A stretch of DNA of 64,000 nucleotides, taken from contig NZ_JAHPIV010000004.1 in assembly GCF_019039105.1 (NCBI RefSeq), positions 1 through 64,000 on the forward strand. Direction: 5' to 3'. Under the pieces are notes generated by a model. It searched no databases. It worked only from the letters and a program-made list of their open reading frames with translations, and was not told where the DNA came from. This document shows positions 1-8,711 of the stretch, piece after piece (the first letter of the stretch is position 1; every line of letters starts with the position of its first letter). This DNA is from Desertibacillus haloalkaliphilus. GTDB taxonomy: Bacteria > Bacillota > Bacilli > Bacillales > KJ1-10-99. The translations under genes and the position numbers were made by a program.

Positions 1-76
1 TGGGAGCCGGATGAGCTGAGAGGTTCACGTCCGGTTCTGAGAGGGCCTAAGGGTGGGATTCCCTTGGGCTACTCAC
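1..76 (+). ncRNA. 3' end (domains V-VI) of an inner group II intron
   Basis: These bases read as domains V and VI of a group II intron. Domain V is 4-37: GAGCCGG pairs with CCGGTTC and the AGC catalytic triad is present. Domain VI follows and ends in the usual AC at 75-76. The rest of the intron lies left of the window. From 77 the sequence continues in frame as the maturase gene of a second intron, starting with Leu-Ile-Val-Leu-Cys, the residues expected just after the YADD active-site motif. This intron therefore seems to be inserted in the reverse-transcriptase gene of another intron. The exact 3' boundary is inferred from the AY rule and the codon phase. Confidence 0.75.
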
Positions 77-1027
77 CTTATCGTACTATGCGAAACAAAG
101 GAAAAGGCAATGTCGTTATACGCTGAGTTACAACCATACCTAAGAAAACGTGGTCTTAACCTAGCAAAGGATAAGACGAAGGTTACGAAATTAACCAACG
201 GATTTGACTTTCTTGGTTTCACATTCCGCAAGTTTTATAAGAAAAACGGGTCACATAAGACGATTATCAAACCAAGCAATGAAACAATGAAAAAAGCTAG
301 GGCTAGAATTAAGGAAGTATTCATTCAACAAACAGGTAACAATGTTGATGCCTTAATTTCTAAATTACTACCTGTCATCAGAGGATACGCAAACCACTGG
401 AAACGAGTCGTAAGCAAAAAAGCATTCAATAATATGGATGCATATATTTTCAAGCTAACGGTGAAATTCCTACAAAAACTGCATCCGAAAAAGTCATGGA
501 AATGGATTAAGAAGAAATACTTTCAACCAGACAAAAACGGACAAAGCAATGATAAGTGGTTAGTAACCAATGGCAGATATCAAATAATCAAAATGGCTTG
601 GACTTCCATTATCAGACATGAGAAGGTTTTAGGATACAACTCACCATATGACGCTAAGCTCAAAGAGTACTTTGAGAATAGAGATATCAAGAGTTTCAAC
701 AACAACGTAGATTCTAGACAAAAGATGGCGAAGTTACAAAACTATAAATGCCCACTATGTGGCAACTCTATAGTCGACTTTTCTAAAGGTCTAGAAAGAC
801 ATCATATGATACCAAAATGTCAAGGTGGACAAGACACATACAAAAACCTGAAACTCGTTCATATTTCATGTCACACAAAGCACCACATAGACTTCCCAGC
901 CAAAGGTCCAATTCCAACTACTAAGCAATTAGCAATAGCTAAGAAGCTTAGGAACAGACAAAGGCAAGGGATGTTCTTAGAAATGGAAGACCCAAATTTC
1001 AAAAATTTAATAGAAACAATTAATTAA
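77..1027 (+). CDS. ltrA: Group II intron reverse transcriptase/maturase, C-terminal part (interrupted)
   Basis: This is the C-terminal half of a group II intron-encoded protein, which splices the intron and copies it into new sites. Seen in order: the end of the reverse-transcriptase palm just after the catalytic YADD (reads LIVLCETKEKA), the thumb/maturase X region with the typical DFLGF motif and an IRGYANHW segment, then a C-terminal HNH endonuclease (CPLC, RHHMIPKCQGG, HISCHTKHH). No start codon belongs to it here, because the upstream half is separated by the inner intron. An ATG at 53 lies within intron RNA and should not be taken as the start. The protein could be made only if the inner intron splices out. 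Confidence 0.8.
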   Translation, partial: LIVLCETKEKAMSLYAELQPYLRKRGLNLAKDKTKVTKLTNGFDFLGFTFRKFYKKNGSHKTIIKPSNETMKKARARIKEVFIQQTGNNVDALISKLLPVIRGYANHWKRVVSKKAFNNMDAYIFKLTVKFLQKLHPKKSWKWIKKKYFQPDKNGQSNDKWLVTNGRYQIIKMAWTSIIRHEKVLGYNSPYDAKLKEYFENRDIKSFNNNVDSRQKMAKLQNYKCPLCGNSIVDFSKGLERHHMIPKCQGGQDTYKNLKLVHISCHTKHHIDFPAKGPIPTTKQLAIAKKLRNRQRQGMFLEMEDPNFKNLIETIN

Positions 1028-1131
1028 CAAAACCAAGACAATTATAAAACATGCTTGAGCCGAATGTCTTGAAAGGGACACGTACGGTTCTTAGGGGGGA
1101 AAGGGATGGTAACATCCCTGCCCTACCCGAC
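77..1131 (+). ncRNA. 3' part of an outer group II intron
   Basis: This is the downstream part of a second group II intron: the 3' portion of its maturase gene (77-1027), then domain V at 1057-1090 (GAGCCG pairing with CGGTTC around a GAAA-type loop) and a domain VI stem (GGGATG/CATCCC at about 1103-1118) ending near 1131 in GAC. The 5' part is outside the window, on the far side of the inner intron. The res gene begins only about 25 bases after the intron end, and an in-frame TAA at 1136-1138 shows that the res reading frame does not extend back into the intron. The 3' boundary is uncertain by a few bases. Confidence 0.75.
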
Positions 1132-1156
1132 ACTATAACGGACTTGGGTGGTGGAT

Positions 1157-3628
1157 ATGCAATTTAAGCTAGAGGAACTTGATTATCAAAACAGAGCAAT
1201 TGCCTCGGTTGTTTCGTTATTCGATGGACAAGAAAAACATACCATTAATGATGTTTCTCATTTTGGCATTCAAGCAAATCAATGTAGTCTTTCAGAGGTG
1301 GTCATCCATAACAATGTCAAACGCATCATGAAAGATAATCAACTTGATTTTCATCAAGGCCACTTGACAGACGATCGCGATTATTGCATTGAAATGGAGA
1401 CTGGCACTGGTAAAACCATCACTTACATTCGTACGATTTATGAATTACATAAGCAATATGGTTTTTCAAAATTCATCATAGTTGTACCTTCTATTGCAGT
1501 AAGAGAAAGTGTTCTTAACACATTAGAAGGGTTTTCAGAGCAATTAGAAAGACGTTATCGCTTTGCCATCAATTATTTTCATTATCATCGAAAAAAAATG
1601 AGTAGACTCAAACATTTTATTACGGGTTTTGAGCCTGAAATTATGATCACAACCTTACAGTCATTTGCTTCAGACGATAAAATTTTAAATCAACGAATGA
1701 GAGATGATTCAATTGCGGGCCTGTCATTTTTAGAAGCTCTCGGAAAAACCCGTCCAATCATTATCATGGATGAACCACAAGAAGGTATGGATACACCTAA
1801 CTCACAGCAACGGCTTGAGACGATGAAGCCACTTTGTAAAATCCGCTATTCAGCTACTCATAAACAGATCAAAAATTTATTGTTCCGCCTTACACCTTAT
1901 GAGGCATACAGAAAAGGGCTCGTAAAAAAAATTGAAGTTTTATCAGTCATTGAAAGAAACGATGAAGCTAGTATGAAAATCGAATTATCACGCGTGAAAA
2001 CGAACCCTCTCCGCGTGAAATTGAAGGCCTGGCGCTTTCAAGCTGGAACGTATGCATGGAAAGAAACGAGTTGGTTGAACGTAGGTGATAACCTAGCGAC
2101 TAAAACGAAAAACACGAGCTATGCACCGTATACGATCGAACGTATATATAGGAGTGATGTCGATCAGAGATATCATTGTGCTTTTACCAATGGAATGGAT
2201 GTGATTGAGAAGCAAAAGGCCAGTGATATGAAAACGATCTTTCGGCACCAGTTACATTGGTTGATTCGTAAACACCTTGAAAAGAAAGTGATCCTTAACC
2301 GGATGGGCATCAAATGTTTATCATTAGTTTTTATTGATAAGGTGTCCAATTACGTTAATGATGGCGTCATTAAATTACTATTTGAAGAAGAATACAAAAG
2401 CATCGTACAAGAACTCACTGGAAAGGTGCTGAGACACTCTGAAGTCGAAAATGTTCAGGGCTATTATTTTGCGAAGACAGCGAAACAAGAGTATACAGAC
2501 AGTACTCATGCGATGAAAAAGAACAAAGAAATCTACAATTTAATCTTAAAAGAAAAGGAACAGTTATTATCGCTTGATAATAAAGTCGAATTTATCTTCA
2601 CCCATTCGGCGCTTGGGGTTGGGTGGGATAACCCTAACATTTTTACAATTGCGACATTAAATCAATCCTACAGCGAAATCAAAAAGCGACAAGAAATCGG
2701 TAGAGGTTTACGAATTTGTGTGAATGAGCATGGCATCCGTCAATACGATCATCCTAACACAAAAGAAGGGAACGAAATCAATCTACTGACAGTGATCGCC
2801 AATGAATCGTATGAAACGTTTGTTAGCCATTATCAACGAGAAATCAACGAAAGTTATGGCTCGAAGACTGAGGGAAGCAAGTTCCACCATACTCATAAAG
2901 GGAAGAGAAATGTGGCAATAAGTGAAACTTCTCAAAGTAGCAATGACAACACTCATCAATTTTTATCGAGAATTCAAAAACATAGACAGGCCATCACTTC
3001 GATTGATGAACAGACCGTTATAACAAGAGCAAAAGAAGAGCTTCATACGATATGCCTGCCGGATCATCATACGGAAGTTTCGATAACTCGACTGAATGAC
3101 CTTGCAAGCGAGCCAAACCAGGAACGTTTGTTCGCACCAGATTATGGGTTAACGATAGATCAGATGCCTATTGATCTTGTACAGGATATCAGTGATCAAA
3201 CTGAGCTTTCTGTGTGGGCGGTCGTGGACATTCTTAAAACGCTAGATGGTGTATCGATCTTTAAAAATCCCCGTTTATTTGTTCAAGAGGCAATAAAGAG
3301 GCTGAGGACAATCCTACTTGATCATACTGTACGTGTAGTTGATATCGGTGCCTCAGTGGTACACATGGGAAACAAGGGAGAGCATAGGAATCTTACCGAT
3401 CATATAAAGGTTATTTCCACATATCACGTACCGAAAGAAAATACTATTTTAACACCGATTGGCTATTACCAGCCCAACCTAGCATTGATTGTGAAGAGGG
3501 AGCAGCAACCAGGCTACTTACTTCTTGAATTAAAACGAAACAACGTAAACGCTACGAGGTTAACAGCAGAAGAACAGCAGAGACTTCAACATGCGATGAA
3601 CGAGTTTGAACAATTAACGCTTACATAA
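1157..3628 (+). CDS. res: Type III restriction enzyme, Res (helicase/nuclease) subunit
   Basis: Res is the DNA-translocating and cutting subunit of a type III restriction system and works in complex with Mod. Visible helicase motifs are Walker A METGTGKT near residue 82, the DEPQ box typical of type III Res, SATHK, a GVGWDNPN motif and the motif VI region RQEIGRGLR. The C-terminus should hold a PD-(D/E)xK nuclease. The matching segment here reads YYQPNLALI ... LLLELK, with Asn in place of the usual Asp, so cutting may be lost. At 823 residues it is shorter than many relatives (nearer 1000). ATG 1157 was chosen over GTG 1148 because of the GGTGG motif just upstream. Its order, before mod, is the reverse of the common arrangement. 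Confidence 0.88.
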   Translation: MQFKLEELDYQNRAIASVVSLFDGQEKHTINDVSHFGIQANQCSLSEVVIHNNVKRIMKDNQLDFHQGHLTDDRDYCIEMETGTGKTITYIRTIYELHKQYGFSKFIIVVPSIAVRESVLNTLEGFSEQLERRYRFAINYFHYHRKKMSRLKHFITGFEPEIMITTLQSFASDDKILNQRMRDDSIAGLSFLEALGKTRPIIIMDEPQEGMDTPNSQQRLETMKPLCKIRYSATHKQIKNLLFRLTPYEAYRKGLVKKIEVLSVIERNDEASMKIELSRVKTNPLRVKLKAWRFQAGTYAWKETSWLNVGDNLATKTKNTSYAPYTIERIYRSDVDQRYHCAFTNGMDVIEKQKASDMKTIFRHQLHWLIRKHLEKKVILNRMGIKCLSLVFIDKVSNYVNDGVIKLLFEEEYKSIVQELTGKVLRHSEVENVQGYYFAKTAKQEYTDSTHAMKKNKEIYNLILKEKEQLLSLDNKVEFIFTHSALGVGWDNPNIFTIATLNQSYSEIKKRQEIGRGLRICVNEHGIRQYDHPNTKEGNEINLLTVIANESYETFVSHYQREINESYGSKTEGSKFHHTHKGKRNVAISETSQSSNDNTHQFLSRIQKHRQAITSIDEQTVITRAKEELHTICLPDHHTEVSITRLNDLASEPNQERLFAPDYGLTIDQMPIDLVQDISDQTELSVWAVVDILKTLDGVSIFKNPRLFVQEAIKRLRTILLDHTVRVVDIGASVVHMGNKGEHRNLTDHIKVISTYHVPKENTILTPIGYYQPNLALIVKREQQPGYLLLELKRNNVNATRLTAEEQQRLQHAMNEFEQLTLT

Positions 3629-3653
3629 CATTGGTAGAAAAGAGGTGATTTGC

Positions 3654-5513
3654 GTGAAGCTCGACGCAAGCGTTCCGAAAAGTCCGGACCATAAACAAGA
3701 ACGCTTAGATCGTTTAAGAAATTTGTTTCCTGACCTTTTTACGAAGGATGGGAAACTGAACCCAAAAGAGTTACAAAACTTAATTGGAGAGCAGCAACAA
3801 GATGTGTATGAATTTCGTTGGAATGGGAAAGTAAACGCAAAACGGGAGGCATTTACTCCGAGTGAAGCGACATTAGTCAAACACAGATCGTTCGGTGCAA
3901 AAGACAGACCTCATATCCTGATTGAAGGTGAAAATTTAGAAGTATTAAAGTTACTTTCATCAGCGTATCGCGAGTCAATTAAAATGATTTATATTGATCC
4001 CCCATATAATACGGGGAAAGATTTTATCTATCGTGATCAATTTAAACGAGATAAACAAGCGTATTGGGAAGAGCTTGGTGTGACCGACAATGGTGTGAAG
4101 GTTGATTCTAATACTGAGACGTCCGGTCGTTATCATAGCAATTGGTTGTCGATGATGTACAGCCGCCTCCTCATTGCCAGACTGTTGTTAAAAGCAGATG
4201 GTGCGATATTTGTTTCCTGTGATGATCATGAACTCTATAACCTCAAAAAAATCCTAGATGATGTATTTGGAGAAGAGAATTTCATTGCTAATATCATCTG
4301 GGAAAATAAAGAGGGAGGGGGAGGGTCTGATAGTAAACATTTTCGCATCAAGCATGAATACATTCTTTGTTATGCAAAAGAGACTGAAGAACTCACCATT
4401 CATGGGGTTGATATTTCGAACCGAGAGCGCTATACACTTTCGGATGAGTATGTCGCCGAACGTGGCCAATATTACTTACAAAAGTTAAATCAAGCTAGCA
4501 TTCAATATTCACAGGCATTAGATTTTCCGATTCAAGCACCAGATGGGACATTGATTCACCCGTCATACAAAGACAAGCGTGCATGTTGGCGCTGGTCACG
4601 GGAAAAAGTAGATTGGGGCCTCAAACATGGGTTTATTGAAATCAAGAAAGATCGTCACGGCCAATGGGCTGTCTATACGAAACAATATTTAAAATGTGAT
4701 AATGAAGGACATCCGATTGAACGTACGAATCGGCCTCTTGGAGTCATCGATAAATTCTCCGGCACGGCTGCAAGTAAACACTTAGAACATGTATTAGGGC
4801 AAAGATTATTTGACTATTCGAAACCGAAAGAGTTGATTCATTATTTGCTAGAGCTTGTATTGTCAAAGGAGGAAGATGAGGAATATATTTTAGACTTTTT
4901 TGCCGGATCAGGAACGACTGGTGAAGCCGTTGTCGATTATAACCTAGAACACGGGGCGAATAAACGTGTATTGTTAGTTCAATTACCTGAATTGATCAAG
5001 AAAAGTACAGCCGCCTACAGAGCAGGATTCGAGAAGATAAGTGAAATTACACAAGAGCGGATGAAACGTGTTATCACTCGTTATCAAAGTGGTTTCGATG
5101 TATATCGCTTAGAGAAATCAAGCTTTTCTCAGGTTGAATTTATGCCTGATCCAAATAAAACAGCTCAAGAAAATAAAGAGTTACTAGAAACGTATGTAGC
5201 AAAAAAACAGAATGATCTCCTCTCAACAGCTGATCAGAAAAAAATGATGACTGAAGTTTTACTAAAATCAGGCTTTATGCTCCACTGTCATGCACAGCCC
5301 GATGAGTCATTTACTGATAATGATGTCTATGCCGTTGCTGATCATAAGCGAGAAGCTTACGTATGTCTAGATCAATGTTTGCATGCCAAGACGATCGGTC
5401 AAATTCTTCAAAGAACCAAACAAACACCATTTATTTGCCTAAGGAAAGCACTATCAACCTCGCAAAGGTGGACATTAAAGCAACATTTAGAAGAGTATTT
5501 AATTCTAATGTAA
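3654..5513 (+). CDS. mod: Type III DNA methyltransferase, Mod subunit
   Basis: Mod recognises the target site and methylates adenine at N6, protecting DNA and guiding Res. The catalytic motif IDPPYNTG is near residue 114, and the SAM-binding motif DFFAGSGTTGEAV is near 420. The order DPPY first, FxGxG second, marks a beta-class amino-methyltransferase. At 619 residues it is a normal length. GTG 3654 was chosen because GAGGTGA lies five to six bases upstream. The gap to res is about 25 bases, so the two are co-transcribed. The middle part between the motifs is likely the target recognition region. If Res is inactive, this could act as a lone methyltransferase that alters gene expression (inference). 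Confidence 0.92.
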   Translation: MKLDASVPKSPDHKQERLDRLRNLFPDLFTKDGKLNPKELQNLIGEQQQDVYEFRWNGKVNAKREAFTPSEATLVKHRSFGAKDRPHILIEGENLEVLKLLSSAYRESIKMIYIDPPYNTGKDFIYRDQFKRDKQAYWEELGVTDNGVKVDSNTETSGRYHSNWLSMMYSRLLIARLLLKADGAIFVSCDDHELYNLKKILDDVFGEENFIANIIWENKEGGGGSDSKHFRIKHEYILCYAKETEELTIHGVDISNRERYTLSDEYVAERGQYYLQKLNQASIQYSQALDFPIQAPDGTLIHPSYKDKRACWRWSREKVDWGLKHGFIEIKKDRHGQWAVYTKQYLKCDNEGHPIERTNRPLGVIDKFSGTAASKHLEHVLGQRLFDYSKPKELIHYLLELVLSKEEDEEYILDFFAGSGTTGEAVVDYNLEHGANKRVLLVQLPELIKKSTAAYRAGFEKISEITQERMKRVITRYQSGFDVYRLEKSSFSQVEFMPDPNKTAQENKELLETYVAKKQNDLLSTADQKKMMTEVLLKSGFMLHCHAQPDESFTDNDVYAVADHKREAYVCLDQCLHAKTIGQILQRTKQTPFICLRKALSTSQRWTLKQHLEEYLILM

Positions 5514-5609
5514 AAATACAAACTTTTGTCACATCTTTCTTAACCACTCCATAATTCACAATGATACTATAAATATAGTGTTAATGATGAATAAGGGGAG
5601 TGAGAAGGA

Positions 5610-5717
5610 ATGACTGCGGTTTCATTAATGGCAATTATCGGAATTGGATCACTAGCTGTATTTATGGCAGTTGCAATGTCATGGGGACTTTATAAGTTCT
5701 GTCAAATCGCTGAATAA
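5610..5717 (+). CDS. Small single-pass membrane peptide (35 aa)
   Basis: A 35-residue open frame has a strong ribosome binding site (AAGGGGAGTGAGAAGGA) and is followed at once by a terminator, which supports a real gene. Residues 4-28 are hydrophobic (AVSLMAIIGIGSLAVFMAVA) and end in a short polar tail WGLYKFCQIAE, so it should cross the membrane once. I do not recognise the family. It lies between mod and a zinc-ribbon gene, and nothing ties it to restriction. Confidence 0.6.
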   Translation: MTAVSLMAIIGIGSLAVFMAVAMSWGLYKFCQIAE

Positions 5718-5727
5718 GAGAGCCAGT

Positions 5728-5767
5728 AAAAACTGCCAATACCAATACGGTGATTGGCAGTTTTTTT
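5728..5767 (+). terminator. Rho-independent terminator after the small membrane peptide
   Basis: A stem AAACTGCCAAT/ATTGGCAGTTT encloses a short loop and is followed by seven T residues. It ends the transcript of the 35-residue peptide. Bases 5768-5896 hold no gene that I can support. Confidence 0.85.
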
Positions 5768-5896
5768 ATGGAAGGGTGGTATAGTCAAGCCATTTATACA
5801 GAATAAGCCAAAATATAGACCTAATCGCATTACTTTTACTGCGATCATGAAGCACGATCGGATACGATGATAGACAAGCCAACATCATGTGTTTAT

Positions 5897-6139
5897 TCAG
5901 GGTTGATGTTCCGCTGATTTGGCGAAGCGTTCTTCTGCTTCAACTAAACCACACACGCCACATTGGACTCGGAATTGTGGACCTCGATAAGGGATATGGA
6001 AGGGATCAAGATTGTCATTCGTATAGCGCTCAACAATTTCCCCTGATTGTGGGTCAATTTTAACTGAAGTAGCGACTTGTTCGATGATATTAAAGCGTGA
6101 ACGATTCGTTCTGCATTTCGGACATAAATAGCGAGTCAC
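5897..6139 (-). CDS. Zinc-ribbon-like conserved small protein
   Basis: This 80-residue protein has two cysteine pairs: CPKC near the start, followed by RTNRSRFN, and CGVC toward the end (VQCGVCGLVEAEERF). They probably bind one zinc as a ribbon. Similar small proteins occur in Bacillus relatives without a firm function. GTG 6139 was chosen because AGAGAGGTGG lies eight bases upstream; a longer frame to 6163 exists but has no ribosome site. It is divergent from zwf. Function unknown. Confidence 0.65.
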   Translation of the reverse strand: MTRYLCPKCRTNRSRFNIIEQVATSVKIDPQSGEIVERYTNDNLDPFHIPYRGPQFRVQCGVCGLVEAEERFAKSAEHQP

Positions 6140-6225
6140 GTCACAAACCACCTCTCTCAACATGGTATTTATATGATCTCCAAAAAATTGATGTTTATGA
6201 TATCGTTGTCACAAATTGTTATCAT

Positions 6226-6254
6226 TTGACGATTCGCTATATCAACTATAAAAT
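6226..6254 (+). promoter_or_regulatory. Likely sigma-A promoter of zwf
   Basis: TTGACG (6226-6231) and TAAAAT (6249-6254) are separated by 17 bases in the AT-rich gap before zwf. An overlapping TATAAA gives a 15-base alternative. Prediction only. Confidence 0.45.
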
Positions 6255-6391
6255 ACAAACTAGTGTTTTAATCCATACGATGATTAATTTTCCACCTAAG
6301 CGGGAAAACTGAAGTATGAATGACAGTTCATCGTGTAAAAGAATACCATAGCATACATACTATTGATAACAAAAAAAGAGAGGCATGCGAC

Positions 6392-7891
6392 GTGAATACA
6401 ACTAACAAACCGAAAACAACCATTGTTATCTTTGGAGCGACAGGGGATTTAGCAAAGAGAAAACTATTCCCATCCATCTATAACTTATACAAGAAAGGTA
6501 AAATATCAGAAGAGTTTGCTGTCGTTGGTGTCGCAAGACGTTCATGGACAGATGAAACGTTACGAGAAACGGTCAGGGAATCCATCCAAGACCAAGCCAA
6601 CGCAGATACTGAAACGATCGAAGCGTTTTGTAACCACTTTTATTACTTACCGTTTGATGTAACCAGTAGCCAATCGTACAAAGAGTTAAATGATATGCTC
6701 ACTCGGTTAGATGACCAGTACAACATTCCAGGCAATCGAATTTTCTATATGGCAATGGCACCTGAATTTTTCGGAACGATTGCAACAAACCTTAAATCGC
6801 AAGGAGTTACAGACACACCGGGTTGGACACGCCTTGTGATTGAAAAGCCATTTGGTCATGATCTTACTTCAGCAAAAGAGTTAAATGATAATATCCGCGA
6901 AGCTTTTGCAGAAGAAGAGATTTATCGTATTGACCACTATTTAGGAAAAGAAATGGTACAAAACATTGAAGTGATTCGTTTTGCAAATGCAATGTTTGAA
7001 CCATTATGGAATAACCGCTACATATCCAATATCCAAATCACATCGAGTGAGACATTAGGTGTTGAAGACCGTGGTGGTTATTATGAAGCATCAGGTGCTC
7101 TTCGTGACATGGTTCAGAACCATATGATGCAAATGGTTTCGTTGTTGGCTATGGAACCACCGATTAACTTAACAACAGATGAGATCCGTAGTGAGAAAAT
7201 AAAAGCGCTACGTGCACTGCGACCCGTTCAACCTGAAGAAGTGAAAGATTATTTCGTGCGAGGTCAATACGGACCCGGTGAAATTAATGGCGATGAAGTT
7301 CCGGGTTACCGTAGTGAAGCAAACGTTGATCCTGAGTCCATAACAGAAACCTATGTTGCCGGAAAACTAATGATTGATAATTTCCGTTGGGCTGGAGTTC
7401 CGTTTTATATTCGTACAGGGAAACGCATGGTCTTAAAATCAACAAAAATTGTTGTCCAATTTAAAGAATTGCCGATGAATTTGTACGTGACTGATAAGGA
7501 ACAAATTCACCCGAACTTATTAATTATTCATATTCAACCAGATGAAGGGATCACTCTTATCCTTAACGGCAAAAAATTCGGTCCGACTGGTGAGACGACA
7601 CCCGTTCAGCTGGATTATTCTAATAATACGATTGATAATGCCAATACGCCAGAAGCTTATGAACGTCTAATCTATGACTGCATGATCGGTGATGCAACGA
7701 ACTTCACACATTGGGATGAGGTTTACTTATCTTGGAAATTTATTGATGCCATTTCAGCAGCATGGAAGGATCAAGAAGGATTGCACACGTATCAAGCTGG
7801 TGAAATGGGACCGAAGGAGGCCAAGCAATTACTTGAAAAAGACGGATTCCATTGGTGGCCTGTCAATAATGAGGGGAAATATTCGATTTAA
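6392..7891 (+). CDS. zwf: Glucose-6-phosphate 1-dehydrogenase
   Basis: The enzyme oxidises glucose-6-phosphate to 6-phosphogluconolactone and reduces NADP+, the first step of the oxidative pentose phosphate pathway in the cytoplasm. Visible are the nucleotide-binding fingerprint IFGATGDLAKRKLFP near the N-terminus, the substrate-site motif RIDHYLGKEMVQN near residue 187, and the conserved PFYIRTGKRM. The length of 499 residues is normal. GTG 6392 is preceded by AGAGAGG at eight bases; upstream ATGs lack such a site. gnd, which acts two steps later, lies nearby in the opposite direction. Confidence 0.96.
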   Translation: MNTTNKPKTTIVIFGATGDLAKRKLFPSIYNLYKKGKISEEFAVVGVARRSWTDETLRETVRESIQDQANADTETIEAFCNHFYYLPFDVTSSQSYKELNDMLTRLDDQYNIPGNRIFYMAMAPEFFGTIATNLKSQGVTDTPGWTRLVIEKPFGHDLTSAKELNDNIREAFAEEEIYRIDHYLGKEMVQNIEVIRFANAMFEPLWNNRYISNIQITSSETLGVEDRGGYYEASGALRDMVQNHMMQMVSLLAMEPPINLTTDEIRSEKIKALRALRPVQPEEVKDYFVRGQYGPGEINGDEVPGYRSEANVDPESITETYVAGKLMIDNFRWAGVPFYIRTGKRMVLKSTKIVVQFKELPMNLYVTDKEQIHPNLLIIHIQPDEGITLILNGKKFGPTGETTPVQLDYSNNTIDNANTPEAYERLIYDCMIGDATNFTHWDEVYLSWKFIDAISAAWKDQEGLHTYQAGEMGPKEAKQLLEKDGFHWWPVNNEGKYSI

Positions 7892-7909
7892 ACAAGGGGG
7901 ATGATAATC

Positions 7910-8533
7910 ATGAAAATTTACGACATCAGTGCTCCAATTTTTGAGGGCATGCCAGTCTATAAAAACAAAGAAGAGAAGCAACCGAAAATAAAGACAGAAA
8001 CGAACGGTCACGTTACAGAGTCACGTTTAGAATTAGATGTTCATACAGGAACACACATTGATTCACCGTTACATATGATTAATGATGGTCCTACGTTTGA
8101 AACGATTGATCTTGATAAATTGGTTGGACAAACAAAGGTATTTGATCTCACATCTGTTAACGAAAAAATTTCTAAAGCAGATGTAGAGGGATTAAATATT
8201 GAGTCAGGCGATTTTATCCTGTTTAAAACAAAAAATTCATTTGATGAAAACTTTAATTTTGAATTTATCTTTTTAGCAGAAGACGCCGCTGCGTTTTTAG
8301 CTGAAAGAGGAATTCGTGGGGTTGGAATTGATGCCCTTGGTGTGGAGCGAGCTCAACCTGGGCACCCGACGCATAAAGCGTTATTTGGCGCTGATATCAT
8401 CGTCATCGAGGGCTTACGCTTAAAAGAAGTGGAGGAAGGCGAGTATGTCATGGTCGCTGCACCATTAAAATTAGTTGGAACAGACGCTTCACCTGCACGT
8501 GTGATCTTGATGGAAGGTGTAACAGTAGAATAA
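7910..8533 (+). CDS. Cyclase-family (kynurenine formamidase-like) metal hydrolase
   Basis: This 207-residue protein belongs to the cyclase family, metal-dependent amide or ester hydrolases that include kynurenine formamidase. The metal-binding motif HTGTHIDSPLH is near residue 45, and DALGVE with PGHPTHKALF completes the pattern. ATG 7910 follows AAGGGGG by nine bases. It starts 18 bases after zwf and shares its transcript, ended by a terminator at 8535. No tryptophan-breakdown genes are nearby, so the substrate is unknown. Confidence 0.85.
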   Translation: MKIYDISAPIFEGMPVYKNKEEKQPKIKTETNGHVTESRLELDVHTGTHIDSPLHMINDGPTFETIDLDKLVGQTKVFDLTSVNEKISKADVEGLNIESGDFILFKTKNSFDENFNFEFIFLAEDAAAFLAERGIRGVGIDALGVERAQPGHPTHKALFGADIIVIEGLRLKEVEEGEYVMVAAPLKLVGTDASPARVILMEGVTVE

Positions 8534-8534
8534 T

Positions 8535-8574
8535 GAAAAAGCTGATTTCGGGTATTCTCGAAGTCAGCTTTTTT
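8535..8574 (+). terminator. Terminator of the zwf-cyclase operon
   Basis: AAAAGCTGATTTCG pairs with CGAAGTCAGCTTTT (one wobble), followed by a T run. Confidence 0.85.
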
Positions 8575-8651
8575 AATAATAAAAAAGGAGTACTTACTCG
8601 TACCGCCTTTGAAGGGGATTCGTACTGAAGAAGAGAAGTGAATTTGAGGAT

Positions 8652-8702
8652 TGAAAAAGGACTAACCGTAATAGGGATTAAATCCCTTATCGGACAGTCC
8701 TG
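8652..8702 (-). terminator. Terminator of gnd
   Basis: On the minus strand an interrupted stem AGGACT..CCGATAAGGGAT / ATCCCTAT..CGG..AGTCCT closes on a three-base loop and is followed by TTTTTC, just downstream of the gnd stop. Confidence 0.75.
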
Positions 8703-8711
8703 TTAGGATGT

